64,000 bases of DNA, taken from NCBI GenBank assembly GCA_035250245.1, contig DATFFH010000088.1:62001-126000 (forward strand). The letters are read 5' to 3'. Source of the DNA: Luteimonas_C sp035250245 (GTDB lineage Bacteria > Pseudomonadota > Gammaproteobacteria > Xanthomonadales > Xanthomonadaceae). Within the stretch, counting starts at the first letter, position 1. Each line of letters opens with the position of its first letter. Below, one piece after another: positions 16,563-25,278 of the stretch. The notes beneath the pieces were generated by a model. That model was not told the DNA's origin. It saw nothing but the letters and a program-made list of their open reading frames with translations, and searched no databases. The translations under genes were made by a program, and so were the position numbers.

Positions 16563-17497
16563 CGGCGCAGCAGAAATTGCTGGCGGTGATGGGCGGGATC
16601 GTCGCCCTGCTCGTCGTGGCCTCGCTGATCGGCTGGTGGCTGTCGCGGCGCGGACCCGACGGCGGCGGCGATACCGTGCGCAACCTCAATGCCCGCACCC
16701 GCGCCTGGTGGAGCATGGTGGCGGTACTGACCGCCAGCTTCCTGCTCGGCCCGACCGCGACCTTGGTGATCTTCGCCTTCATCTCGTTCTTCGCCCTGCG
16801 CGAATTCATCACCCTCACGCCGACGCGCGCGGGCGACCACAAGCCGCTGGCGGTGGCCTTTTACGTGTTGATTCCGGTGCAGTACTGGCTGATCGGCGAT
16901 GCCTGGTACGGCCTGTTCGCGATCTTCATCCCGGTCTACGCCTTTCTTGCCTTGCCGGCACTGGCGGTACTGGGCGGCGACACCGACGATTTCCTGGAGC
17001 GCACCACCAAGATCCAGTGGGGCGTGATGATCACCGTCTACTGCATCAGCCATGCGCCGGCGCTGATGATCCTAAATTTGCGCGACTTCTCGGGCCAGGG
17101 CGCATTGCTGCTGTTGTACCTGATGCTGGTGGTGCAGATCAGCGATGTGATGCAATACGTGTTCGGCAAATTGTTCGGCAAGCGCAAGCTGGCGCCGAAG
17201 GTCAGCCCTTCGAAAACCGTCGAAGGCCTGATCGGCGGCGGCTTGGCCGCGGTGGGCATTGGCACCGCGCTATGGTGGATCACTCCGTTCACGCCGTTGC
17301 AATCCGCGCTGATGTCGACCGCGATCGTGATCGCCGGCGCCGTCGGCGGATTGGTGCTGTCGGCGGTGAAGCGCAGCCTCGGCGCGAAGGACTGGGGCAG
17401 CATGATCCAAGGTCACGGCGGCATGCTGGACCGGATGGATTCGGTCAGCTTCGCCGCGCCGATCTTCTTCCACCTGACCCGTTACTACTTTTCCTGA
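16559..17497 (+). CDS. Phosphatidate cytidylyltransferase (CdsA family)
   Basis: The protein has 312 residues and starts at GTG 16559, overlapping the acyltransferase stop (GTGA). It has eight or so membrane helices and the full Cds signature near the C-terminus: SAVKRSLGAKDWGSMIQGHG, then GMLDRMD. The reaction is CTP + phosphatidate to CDP-diacylglycerol. A first helix followed by a soluble stretch (about 25-50) is longer than in classical CdsA, as in the YnbB-type paralogs that sit with CDP-alcohol enzymes. The housekeeping cdsA is probably elsewhere with bam/dxr genes. It ends six bases from a convergent gene. Confidence 0.9.
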   Translation: MTAQQKLLAVMGGIVALLVVASLIGWWLSRRGPDGGGDTVRNLNARTRAWWSMVAVLTASFLLGPTATLVIFAFISFFALREFITLTPTRAGDHKPLAVAFYVLIPVQYWLIGDAWYGLFAIFIPVYAFLALPALAVLGGDTDDFLERTTKIQWGVMITVYCISHAPALMILNLRDFSGQGALLLLYLMLVVQISDVMQYVFGKLFGKRKLAPKVSPSKTVEGLIGGGLAAVGIGTALWWITPFTPLQSALMSTAIVIAGAVGGLVLSAVKRSLGAKDWGSMIQGHGGMLDRMDSVSFAAPIFFHLTRYYFS

Positions 17498-17503
17498 CCC
17501 GGC

Positions 17504-17932
17504 TCAGCGCAAGGCGAAATACAGCATGCCGGCCACGGCGAGCGCGGCAACGGTCCAGGGCAACCAGGTTTTCGTCGTCTCCTTCTCGACTACGACGGTG
17601 GGCAATGGCGAAGCGCGGACATCCGCAGGTGCGGACAGCGGCGCGGCGCGCGCTTCGCTCGTGGCTTCGGCCGGTTCGTTACGGTCGGCGCCGCTCGCGC
17701 CCAACGAATCGATCAGATAACGCAGCGGCTCCGGAATATCGTCGACCGAATCGTAGCGCTCGCCATTGATGGTGATGTGCCGGGACTCGAAGGTGTGCAC
17801 GCCCTCGCCCGCCGCGGGAAGATCCTGCAGCAACCGCATCGCGCTTTCGTAGCGTTCGCGGGCTTCGGCCGGCAGGTCCTCGATGCGCTCGTAAGTCACG
17901 CCGTCGACCACGATCTTGAAGGCATCTTTCAT
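17504..17932 (-). CDS. Small tail-anchored protein of unknown function
   Basis: The protein has 142 residues. It has a soluble N-terminal part with two similar segments (FKIVVDGVTYERIEDLPAEAR, about 5-25; HITINGERYDSVDDIPEPLR, about 52-71), a low-complexity Ala/Pro/Glu linker, and one C-terminal membrane helix (WLPWTVAALAVAGMLYFALR). No signal peptide is present, so the body faces the cytoplasm. Its start overlaps the stop of the upstream membrane hydrolase by four bases. I do not recognise the family. Confidence 0.8.
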   Translation of the reverse strand: MKDAFKIVVDGVTYERIEDLPAEARERYESAMRLLQDLPAAGEGVHTFESRHITINGERYDSVDDIPEPLRYLIDSLGASGADRNEPAEATSEARAAPLSAPADVRASPLPTVVVEKETTKTWLPWTVAALAVAGMLYFALR

Positions 17933-18975
17933 GGCCCGGAACTCCGCACGCCGTCGCTCGCCGGCAGACTACCATCGCCGCTGCGCCAGATCCGCCGCCA
18001 AGTGGCGGACCAGGCCGCGCCGACATCGCGCTGCATCTCGATGCGCTCGGGAACGATGGCTCGCCATTGCCCGCCTGTATCGCGCTCGGCGACCGCGAAA
18101 CGGAAGAAATAATCCGGCTCGGCGCCCATCCGTAAATCGCCGAGCACAAGCTGGCCGTGGGCTTCGCGCGCCTGCATGAAACCGTGATTGAACCAGGCCA
18201 GGCGGTCGACGGCTTGGATACCTTCGGCTTCGCGCAGGGCTTGGACATTCGACGGATAAGCCTTGAAGACCATCGGACCGCGATCGGAAGCGAGCGAGCG
18301 GAAACCTTCGACGTATCCGCTCGGCGTCATCGCCACCACTCGCCACAACAACGTGTTGAATGGCATCGGCACCGAGAACCGCGGCGCTTGATCCAAGCCC
18401 ATCGCCGCCAGCGCGCGCTCGGCCTGGCGGTCGATCATCGTCTTGGCGATCAAGGACCAGCCCACGTAGGCCACACCGAGCGCCACGCCGACCCGCAGCG
18501 CCTTGTCCGCCAACGGTCGCTCCAAGGCGAACCAGGCCACGATGCAGGCGGCCAACCAAGGCAGAGTGAACAATGGGTCGATGATGAACAGACTCGACCA
18601 CATCATCGGCTTCAGCGGCAATGGCCAGAGCAGTTGCGTGCCGTAGACGGTGAACGAATCGATCAAGGGATGCGCCATCAGGCAGGCGAAGATCGCCCAG
18701 AACCAACGGGTCGGCTCCGCCGCGACGCGCCCGCCGCGCTTGCGAAAGAACGCCCAGATCGCCCAAGCCGCGAATGGCAGCACGAACCAGGAATGGGTGA
18801 AGCCGCGATGCCAGGTCATTTCCGCGACCGGGTCGACGAAGCGCAGCGGGATCACGTCCAGGTCCGGCAGCGTGTTGAGCGCCGCGCCGGCCAGCAAGGC
18901 CGCACGCCGATGCTTTGCCGGCGCGATCGCGGCGGCGATGGCGGCGCCGTAGAACAGGTGGGTGATCGAATCCAT
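17929..18975 (-). CDS. YdjM-type membrane metal-dependent hydrolase (DUF457)
   Basis: The protein has 348 residues. Start 18975 (MDSITHLFYGAAIAAAIAP) matches this family; a longer reading runs through a palindromic repeat and is unlikely. The conserved metal-ligand-like pattern is seen in order: DSITH, LPDLDVIP, TWHRGFTHSW and AHPLIDSFT. Four or five membrane helices follow, then a C-terminal soluble domain. In E. coli, YdjM is an SOS-linked inner-membrane protein; the substrate is unknown. It is likely co-transcribed with the tail-anchored protein downstream. Confidence 0.85.
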   Translation of the reverse strand: MDSITHLFYGAAIAAAIAPAKHRRAALLAGAALNTLPDLDVIPLRFVDPVAEMTWHRGFTHSWFVLPFAAWAIWAFFRKRGGRVAAEPTRWFWAIFACLMAHPLIDSFTVYGTQLLWPLPLKPMMWSSLFIIDPLFTLPWLAACIVAWFALERPLADKALRVGVALGVAYVGWSLIAKTMIDRQAERALAAMGLDQAPRFSVPMPFNTLLWRVVAMTPSGYVEGFRSLASDRGPMVFKAYPSNVQALREAEGIQAVDRLAWFNHGFMQAREAHGQLVLGDLRMGAEPDYFFRFAVAERDTGGQWRAIVPERIEMQRDVGAAWSATWRRIWRSGDGSLPASDGVRSSGP

Positions 18976-18988
18976 GCGGCCTGCTGTT

Positions 18989-19082
18989 CCTCCCCCTTTG
19001 AAAAAGGGGGACCGAGGGGGGTTTGCTCTTGATCTTGCCTTAAAAGCAAATCCCCCTGTATTCCCCTTTTTCAAAGGGGGAG
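18989..19082. repeat. TCCCCCTTTGAAAAAGGGGGA inverted repeat (family G)
   Basis: An outer pair (CCCCCTTTGAAAAAGGGGG and its relative at 19063-19081) encloses an inner GGGGGTTTGCT/AGCAAATCCCCC pair. It lies between the phosphoesterase stop and the YdjM-like start. Confidence 0.85.
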
Positions 19083-19099
19083 AACAAGCGAAAGCAAGG

Positions 19100-19930
19100 C
19101 TAAGCGGCGCGCGGCAGGGCCGGCTCTTCGCCTTCGCACACCAGCCGCAGCCGCGGCGGCAGCATCGCCAGCGTGTCGCCGGTATGCGACAGCAGGCGCA
19201 GCGTGCCGTCCATGTCTTCGGCCAATGCGGTCAGGCTTTCGACCCAATCGCCGTCGTTGGCGTAGATCAAACCGTCTTTCTGCACCAATCCGGCGCGATG
19301 GATATGTCCGCAGACGATGCCGTCCAGTCCGCGCCGGCGCGCATCGTCCAGGCCGGCTTGCACGAAGCGCGCGATGAAGCGTTCGGCCGTATCGCTCTGC
19401 CGCTTCAGGTATTCCGACAGCGACCAATAGCGCCGGCCCAGGCGCCTGCGGAAACGGTTGAGGACCTGGTTGCCGGTGAGGATGCGGTAATACAGCCAGT
19501 CGCCGAACTTTTCCTTCAACCCGCCGAAATGGGTGACGCTGTCGTAATCGTCGCCGTGCGTGACCAGCAAGCGGCGTCCGTCGGCGGTGACGTGGATGGT
19601 GCGGCGGCGCACCTGCATCGCCGGCAGCGCCAAACCGCAGAAGCGGCGGATCGGGCGGTCGTGGTTGCCGGGGATGTAGATGATTTCCGTGCCCGCGCGG
19701 CGCAGCTTGTGCAGCATCTCGACCACGCGATTGTGGTGATGGCCCCAGGACGCGCGGCGCTGCGCCATCCACCACAAATCGACGATGTCGCCGACCAGGT
19801 ACAGCCGTGAGCATTCCAGCGTGGACAGGAAATTGGCCAGCTCGTCCGCGTGGCAGTGCTTGGAACCGAGATGGACGTCGGAGAGGAAGACCGCCCGCCG
19901 ACGCCCGCCGGAGGCGATCGCCGGACTCAT
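19100..19930 (-). CDS. UDP-2,3-diacylglucosamine diphosphatase-like metallophosphoesterase
   Basis: The protein has 276 residues. All calcineurin-type metal motifs are present in order: SDVHLGSKHC (D-x-H), GDIVDLWW, GNHDRP, VTHGDDYD and CGHIHRAGL. The overall layout is that of the LpxH/YbbF-like group (DELANFLSTLECSRLYLVGD). It may hydrolyse UDP-diacylglucosamine in lipid A synthesis. Since it overlaps an OlsF-like acyltransferase by four bases (ATGA), it may instead act on a related lipid-linked pyrophosphate. It differs from canonical LpxH by a longer C-terminal part. Confidence 0.88.
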   Translation of the reverse strand: MSPAIASGGRRRAVFLSDVHLGSKHCHADELANFLSTLECSRLYLVGDIVDLWWMAQRRASWGHHHNRVVEMLHKLRRAGTEIIYIPGNHDRPIRRFCGLALPAMQVRRRTIHVTADGRRLLVTHGDDYDSVTHFGGLKEKFGDWLYYRILTGNQVLNRFRRRLGRRYWSLSEYLKRQSDTAERFIARFVQAGLDDARRRGLDGIVCGHIHRAGLVQKDGLIYANDGDWVESLTALAEDMDGTLRLLSHTGDTLAMLPPRLRLVCEGEEPALPRAA

Positions 19931-21624
19931 GCCGCCACCTCGTCCGTTTGCAGATAGCGCTTGCGCTTCTTTGGCCGCAGCTGGTGCATGTCGACCTCGA
20001 TCAGGCCGTCGATCGAATCGCTGAACGCCGGGTCCACGCCGAAAGCGAGGAAACGCGCACCGCCCGGTTCGCACAGGTCGGTGTATTGCTTGTACAGCGT
20101 CGGCACCGAGGCGCCGTGCGCGGTCAGATTGCCCTTCAGCACATTGAACGCGGTGTCCGCGTCCATCTCGCCGAACGACGGCGGCGCGGCGAAATATTGG
20201 AACGGGCGCATCGACGACGCCAGGCCTTCCTGCGCGCCGTAATAGCGCTGGTAATAGGCGACCAATTGCTCGCGCGCCGGCAGCGGTAACGCGGCGCTGA
20301 TCGAGACCGGCCCGAACAGATAGCGCACCTGCGCATGGCGGCGCAGGTAGGCGCCGATGCCCAGCCACAAATAGTCCAGGCTGCGGCTGCCCCAATAATC
20401 CGGCACCACATAGCTGCGGCCCAATTCCATGCCTTCGGCCAAATGCGGCACGGCTTGTTCGGCATAACGGAATAGCGAAGCGGTATACAGCCCGCCCAGG
20501 CCGCGTTCGGCCAAGGCGCGCGCACCGCGCATCACCCGATAGCCGCCGGCGATACGCTGCGCCTGCGCATCCCACAGCACAATCTGTTCGTAATGCGCGT
20601 CGTACGCGTCCAGGTCGCGGCTGCGGCCGGTGCCCTCGCCGACCTGACGGAAGGTGAGCTCGCGCAACCGTCCAATTTCGCGCAGCAGCGGCGAGTCGGC
20701 GGACAGCGTCGCGCAGCGGATCTGCTTGCCATCCGGCGTTTCGCCCAGCAGTTCGGTCGCCTGCAGGGCCAGGCGCACGTCTTCGGCCAATTCCGGCGCG
20801 GCCAGCGGCTCGGGGCCGACCGGAGCCGGCTTGCGCTTGCCGAGCGCGTACAGGGCCTTGCGGACCGTGCGCAGGGCCGTGGCCGAATCGGTTTCCGGCG
20901 CGATCGTCAGCGGTTGACCGATGCGCAGGCTCAGCGGCTTGTTGCCGCGCGCGTACATCTCGCGCGCGAGCAGCGCGGTGCCCGCCGGCTTGAACAGGGC
21001 CGAAGCGCCGTAGAACAGCGCCGAATTGCGCGCCTGGATCCGCACCGGCAGCACCGGCGCGCCGGTCTTGCGCGCGAAACCGACGAAACCTCGCTGCCAG
21101 CGGCCGTCGCGTACGCCGCGCAGGCCCAAGCGCGACACTTCGCCGGCCGGGAACACGATCACGCATTGCTCTTGTTCCAGCGCATGACGCACCGCACGCA
21201 AGCTGTCGGCGCTCGGGCGTCCGCCCAGGATCCGGATCGGCAGCAACAACCCGTCCAGCGGCTGGATGGCGGACAGCAGATCGTTGGCGATGATCCGCAC
21301 GTCCCGGCGCACGCTGCCGACGAGTTGCAGCAGCGCCAGCGCATCCAGCGCGCCGGACGGGTGGTTGGCTACGATCAGCAGACGCCCTTTCGCCGGAATG
21401 CCGCCCCCCGCGGCCTCCACCGTATAGCGCGCCTGCACATGATCGATCGCGGCATCGACGAATTCGAAGTCGCGCAGATGGCCGCTTTCCGCCAGGAAGC
21501 CGTCGATCGTGTCGAACCGCGACCAGCGCCCCAGCGTGCGCAGCAAAGGCCGCGCGATGCCCGCCCGGCGCCCGCGGAACCAAGTCGGGAATCGCTGCTG
21601 CAGGCGCTGTTCGAGCTCGAGCAT
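19927..21624 (-). CDS. Bifunctional acyltransferase (OlsF-like: PlsC-type plus GNAT-type domains)
   Basis: The protein has 565 residues. I chose ATG 21624 (MLELEQRLQQRFPTWF), although its Shine-Dalgarno is weak; an upstream Met would add 41 unlikely residues. The N-terminal half is a lysophospholipid acyltransferase domain with ANHPSGALDAL (H-x4-D near 90) and FPAGEVSRLG. The C-terminal half is an N-acyl (acetyltransf_5/OlsB-type) domain with LRELTFRQVGEGTG, DAYDAHYEQIVLWD, ELGRSYVVPDYWG and PTLYKQYTDL. This fusion order is that of OlsF, which makes ornithine lipids from ornithine by N- then O-acylation. Phosphate-free membrane lipid synthesis is therefore likely, though the amino acid used is not proven. 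It is coupled to the phosphoesterase. Confidence 0.85.
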   Translation of the reverse strand: MLELEQRLQQRFPTWFRGRRAGIARPLLRTLGRWSRFDTIDGFLAESGHLRDFEFVDAAIDHVQARYTVEAAGGGIPAKGRLLIVANHPSGALDALALLQLVGSVRRDVRIIANDLLSAIQPLDGLLLPIRILGGRPSADSLRAVRHALEQEQCVIVFPAGEVSRLGLRGVRDGRWQRGFVGFARKTGAPVLPVRIQARNSALFYGASALFKPAGTALLAREMYARGNKPLSLRIGQPLTIAPETDSATALRTVRKALYALGKRKPAPVGPEPLAAPELAEDVRLALQATELLGETPDGKQIRCATLSADSPLLREIGRLRELTFRQVGEGTGRSRDLDAYDAHYEQIVLWDAQAQRIAGGYRVMRGARALAERGLGGLYTASLFRYAEQAVPHLAEGMELGRSYVVPDYWGSRSLDYLWLGIGAYLRRHAQVRYLFGPVSISAALPLPAREQLVAYYQRYYGAQEGLASSMRPFQYFAAPPSFGEMDADTAFNVLKGNLTAHGASVPTLYKQYTDLCEPGGARFLAFGVDPAFSDSIDGLIEVDMHQLRPKKRKRYLQTDEVAA

Positions 21625-21815
21625 AGGGCTGTGGACGGCCGGTTTGGCCGGCAGCCTGCGCCCTTGCGGCGACAGCGAAATGGCGGATTTGCGGCAATCG
21701 CGTGACAGCGTGGGCTTAACGGCAAGCGGCGCCGGATCGCGGCACAATGCAGACCCCGCCGCCGCCGTGTATCATTCGCGGTCATCTTTTTATCCGAATA
21801 AAGGGATATTTACCG

Positions 21816-23033
21816 ATGTCCAGCTACCTCTTCACCTCCGAATCGGTCTCTGAGGGCCATCCGGACAAGATCGCCGACCAGATCTCCGACGCTGTGCTGG
21901 ACGCGATCCTGGCGCAAGACAAGCGCGCGCGCGTGGCCTGCGAGACCATGGTCAAGACCGGTGCGGCGATCGTCGCCGGCGAGGTCACCACCAGCGCATG
22001 GGTGGACATCGAGGCGTTGGCGCGCAAGGTGATCAACGACATCGGTTACGACAATTCCAGCGTCGGCTTCGACGGCCATACCTGCGCCATCGTCAACATG
22101 CTCGGCAAGCAGTCGCCGGACATCAACCAGGGCGTGGATCGCAAGAAGCCCGAGGAGCAGGGCGCAGGCGACCAGGGCCTGATGTTCGGCTACGCCTGCA
22201 ACGAGGCGCCCGAATACATGCCGGCGCCGCTGTACTACAGCCACCGCCTGGTCGAGCAGCAAGCCAAGGTGCGCAAGAACGGCAAGCTCAAGTGGCTGCG
22301 CCCGGACGCCAAGAGCCAAGTCACGCTGCGCTACAGCAGCGACGGCAACGACATCCTCGGCCTGGACGCGGTGGTGTTGTCGACCCAGCACGATCCGGAC
22401 ATCAAGCAGAAGGACCTGATCGAGGCCGTGCGCTCGGACATCCTGGTGCCGGTGCTGCCGAAGAAGTGGTTGGAGAAGTTGCCCAAGAACAAGGTGCACA
22501 TCAACCCGACCGGCAAGTTCGTGATCGGCGGCCCGGTGGGCGACTGCGGCCTGACCGGCCGCAAGATCATCGTCGACAGCTACGGCGGCATGGCCCGCCA
22601 TGGCGGCGGCGCGTTCTCGGGCAAGGATCCGTCGAAGGTGGATCGTTCGGCCGCCTACGCCGCGCGCTACGTGGCCAAGAACATCGTGGCCGCCGGCCTG
22701 GCCGACCGCTGCGAGGTGCAGGTGTCCTACGCCATCGGCGTGGCCGAACCGACCTCGATCTCGGTCACCACCTTCGGCACCGGCAAGGTCAGCGACGAAA
22801 CCATCGAGAAGCTGATCCGCAAGCACTTCGACCTGCGCCCCTACGGCATCACGAAGATGCTCGACCTTGAGCACCCGATCTACCAGCCGACCGCCAGCTA
22901 CGGCCACTTCGGCCGCAAGCCGAAGGAAATCTCGTACGTCGACGGCGCCGGCAAGAAGCACAAGGCCACCGCCTTCTCCTGGGAGAAGACCGACAAGGCC
23001 GACGAACTGCGCAAGGCCGCGAAGCTGAAGTAA
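21816..23033 (+). CDS. metK: S-adenosylmethionine synthetase
   Basis: The protein has 405 residues. ATG 21816 follows AAGGGATATTTACCG. It shows the family start (SSYLFTSESVSEGHPDKIADQ), the methionine/ATP motif GHTCAIVNMLGKQSPDI, the P-loop-like GGAFSGKDPSKVDRS, and the C-terminal YGHFGRK. It makes SAM from Met and ATP. With ahcY and metF nearby it forms the activated methyl cycle. The 5' region has TATCC...GGATA around the ribosome site, which could form a weak hairpin, but no known SAM riboswitch is recognisable. It ends at a strong hairpin. Confidence 0.98.
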   Translation: MSSYLFTSESVSEGHPDKIADQISDAVLDAILAQDKRARVACETMVKTGAAIVAGEVTTSAWVDIEALARKVINDIGYDNSSVGFDGHTCAIVNMLGKQSPDINQGVDRKKPEEQGAGDQGLMFGYACNEAPEYMPAPLYYSHRLVEQQAKVRKNGKLKWLRPDAKSQVTLRYSSDGNDILGLDAVVLSTQHDPDIKQKDLIEAVRSDILVPVLPKKWLEKLPKNKVHINPTGKFVIGGPVGDCGLTGRKIIVDSYGGMARHGGGAFSGKDPSKVDRSAAYAARYVAKNIVAAGLADRCEVQVSYAIGVAEPTSISVTTFGTGKVSDETIEKLIRKHFDLRPYGITKMLDLEHPIYQPTASYGHFGRKPKEISYVDGAGKKHKATAFSWEKTDKADELRKAAKLK

Positions 23034-23084
23034 GTCCGCGCTTCGCGCAAACCCGCGTGCCGGTCGTGCGACCGGACCGCGACG

Positions 23085-23114
23085 AACGAAGGGCCGCGAA
23101 TGCGGCCCTTCGTT
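23085..23114 (+). terminator. 13-bp hairpin between metK and the convergent LysM gene
   Basis: AACGAAGGGCCGC/GCGGCCCTTCGTT pairs perfectly around GAAT, then GTTTCC follows. It lies between two converging genes and may stop transcription from both sides. Confidence 0.85.
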
Positions 23115-23133
23115 GTTTCCGGGTTGCGCCTGC

Positions 23134-24831
23134 TTAGCTGCTGCGCAAGCCCATATCGATCGCCTGCCAGGTGCCGCGATCCAGATTGCGATCGGCGCCA
23201 TCGGATATCTGCAGCAGCGTTTTGGTGAAATTGGTCGTCTCGCCCATCTGGCTGCGGACCAAGCCGACTGCGAACTGTATGCCGCTGTCGACCGGCTTGC
23301 CGGTTTCGTCGTACGCCATGATCGCGGGCCTGCTCGACCCGCCGAAGGTATCGCCGGCGGCGCGGGTCTGGCGCATGAACGACTGCATCTGCGCTTCGGT
23401 CATGGTCACGGTGACGGTTTTTCCGGCAGTCGCGGCGCCTTGCTCGGAAGCGCCGCCGGAGGCCACCCAATTCAACTGTTCGGCTTGGTTGGCGTCGGGC
23501 TTCAGCTTGAACTGGTAGGTGCGCTCGGAAAGGATCTCGTTGCCCTTCGTGTCGTAACGCTGGGTCAGGGTCATCGGCACGCCGCCGGCGTACTGCAGAT
23601 CCATCGTCATCGAGTACGACCCGTCCGCATAGCTGGTCTTCACCCAGGTGCCGGTGTTCTGGCCGCCGGCGAAATCGGCCGAGAAGGGACCCAGCTCCAC
23701 CTGCAAGCGAGTTTGCGAGGAGAAGTCGGTGCGCTCGAGCGACAGCACGTTGCTCACGCCCGGCGTTTCGTGCGCGACTTGGCCGGTGGCGACGAAGTGG
23801 GCGTAGGCCGCCTGGCCGTCCGGCTTGGTCAGGTCGAAATCGGCTACGCGCAATTGCGATTCGCCGATATTGGTCTGCTTGCCCAAGGCGACGCGCAATC
23901 CGTCGATGCCTACGTTGGCGCTGGTGAACGCTTCCAATGCCTTGGTCGGACCCGTCATCACCCGAACCGTGCCGTCGCTGAGGCGCGTGGCGCTATAAGC
24001 GGTGCCTTCGGCTTGTTTGACGTTGGTGGTGCTGCCGATATAACGGAACGAGCCTTCCAGCATGGTCCCGGTGAAAGCCTGCTGATCCAGCACCACCGTG
24101 GCGCCCACGGGAATCTTGGTCGGATCGAACGGATTGATCTGTGCGGCCTCGGTGGCCGGCCGGTTCTCGCCCGGCAGAATCACCTTGTAGCGCGCACGCG
24201 CGCCGCCGCCGATCTGGACTTCCGCGCTGGCGCCGCCGCGGCCGCCCACATCGACGCTGCCGACCAGCCAGCCGCCGTTTTCGGACTCGAAGGTGACTTC
24301 GGTATTGCCGTTCTTGTTGGTCGCGCCCACCGTCCAGGCCGTTTCGCCGCGCAGGCCGAACTGCACACTGCGCCCGCTCGCCGGATCGATCCCGAACGGA
24401 TTGCCGGATTTCGCGCTGGCCAGCTCGTGCTGCTGCTCCAGCGTCAGCTTCACGCTGCCGTCGCCGGGGTTGAAGGTGATGCCGCCTTTTTCGTTGCCTA
24501 CGCGATATTCGCTGTTGGAAGACGGGAAGGTCGGATTGACCTCCGTCGACATCGGATCCTCCAGCACGCTTTGCGTCGCCGCCGGAATATTGAGCTGGTC
24601 GCCCGACCAGATCATTTCGCCGCCGTTCTCGACGGCATCGTGCCGCCGCGCCGCATCGTCGCTCCTGAAGATCTGCGGATTGGCGTCGCGGATCGCACTC
24701 GGTTGCACGCCGTAGCGGTCCGCGATCTCACGCAGGGTTTCGCCCGGCGCGACAGTATGCGTCTGTGGCCGGTCTTGCGGAGAGCCGATCGGACCGGTTC
24801 CGCCGCCGTCGACGTAAGCCATATTTGCCAT
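23134..24831 (-). CDS. LysM-domain protein without signal peptide, beta-rich body
   Basis: The protein has 565 residues. A LysM module is near the N-terminus (about 24-70: THTVAPGETLREIADRYGVQ...DQLNIP). There is no signal peptide (MANMAYVDGGGTGPIG). The remainder is rich in Gly, Thr, Ser and alternating hydrophobics (for example VGSVDVGGRGGASAEVQIGG), suggesting a beta-sandwich or solenoid. Repeated phrases such as YSMTMDLQYAGG and TFESENGGW support that. It faces the methyl-cycle genes on the opposite strand. Like the 949-residue LysM protein it may be exported by a specialised system or act after lysis. The family is not recognised. Confidence 0.82.
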   Translation of the reverse strand: MANMAYVDGGGTGPIGSPQDRPQTHTVAPGETLREIADRYGVQPSAIRDANPQIFRSDDAARRHDAVENGGEMIWSGDQLNIPAATQSVLEDPMSTEVNPTFPSSNSEYRVGNEKGGITFNPGDGSVKLTLEQQHELASAKSGNPFGIDPASGRSVQFGLRGETAWTVGATNKNGNTEVTFESENGGWLVGSVDVGGRGGASAEVQIGGGARARYKVILPGENRPATEAAQINPFDPTKIPVGATVVLDQQAFTGTMLEGSFRYIGSTTNVKQAEGTAYSATRLSDGTVRVMTGPTKALEAFTSANVGIDGLRVALGKQTNIGESQLRVADFDLTKPDGQAAYAHFVATGQVAHETPGVSNVLSLERTDFSSQTRLQVELGPFSADFAGGQNTGTWVKTSYADGSYSMTMDLQYAGGVPMTLTQRYDTKGNEILSERTYQFKLKPDANQAEQLNWVASGGASEQGAATAGKTVTVTMTEAQMQSFMRQTRAAGDTFGGSSRPAIMAYDETGKPVDSGIQFAVGLVRSQMGETTNFTKTLLQISDGADRNLDRGTWQAIDMGLRSS

Positions 24832-25278
24832 GGATGGATCCTTCCTTTTGTGACAGCCTCATGTCGGCCGACAGCCTAACTTCACACCGCGCCTGAACGA
24901 GGCTAGGGAAAACCCCAGATCGGTGACCAACGCATCGCTTGCGGTGACGAATCGGGCCTCGAACCGATTGGCGCCATCGATTCGCGCGGAAATTGGCTCG
25001 GTGCGACAGGCTTGATCGCGTCGAAATAAAAACGCGCCGGGCCTCCACCCGGCGCGTCGGCTTCCGCGCGCGATTCGCATTGCGAATCCCTCATTCGCAC
25101 GGGCCGGAAGGCATCCGGCCGGAAGCTTTCCAAGCTTAGGCATGCGCCTTGGCCGGGGTCAGCTGGGGCTGACCCTCGTAAATCCTTGTTCCACAAGACT
25201 GAATGGGCGAAATCGGCGGCTCGGGCGTGGCCTGGACATATCCTTTCATCGCGAGGAAGCGATAAAATGGCGGCCTGC
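24832..25278. other. Gap between LysM gene and SAH riboswitch
   Basis: No convincing gene was found. A minus-strand terminator lies at 25025-25057. Upstream of it on that strand is a short open frame (25136-25249, 37 codons from an ATG without a ribosome site, ending PQLTPAKAHA), which I do not call as a gene. A TAAAAT at 25264-25269 could be the -10 for the riboswitch transcript. Confidence 0.5.
25025..25057 (-). terminator. Rho-independent terminator on the minus strand
   Basis: ACGCGCCGGG/CCCGGCGCGT (10 bp, loop of 6) is followed on the minus strand by TTTTTATTT. No annotated gene ends here, so a small RNA or short peptide gene upstream on that strand, or a premature end of LysM-gene transcription, is possible. 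Confidence 0.8.

Noticed and set aside
21625..21815. SAM riboswitch before metK
   Set aside because: I looked for SAM-I, SAM-II and related core blocks and saw none; only a weak TATCC/GGATA pair next to the ribosome site is present.
25136..25249. 37-codon peptide gene on the minus strand opposite the ahcY leader
   Set aside because: There is no Shine-Dalgarno, no recognisable family and no coding bias; kept only as part of the orphan-terminator finding.
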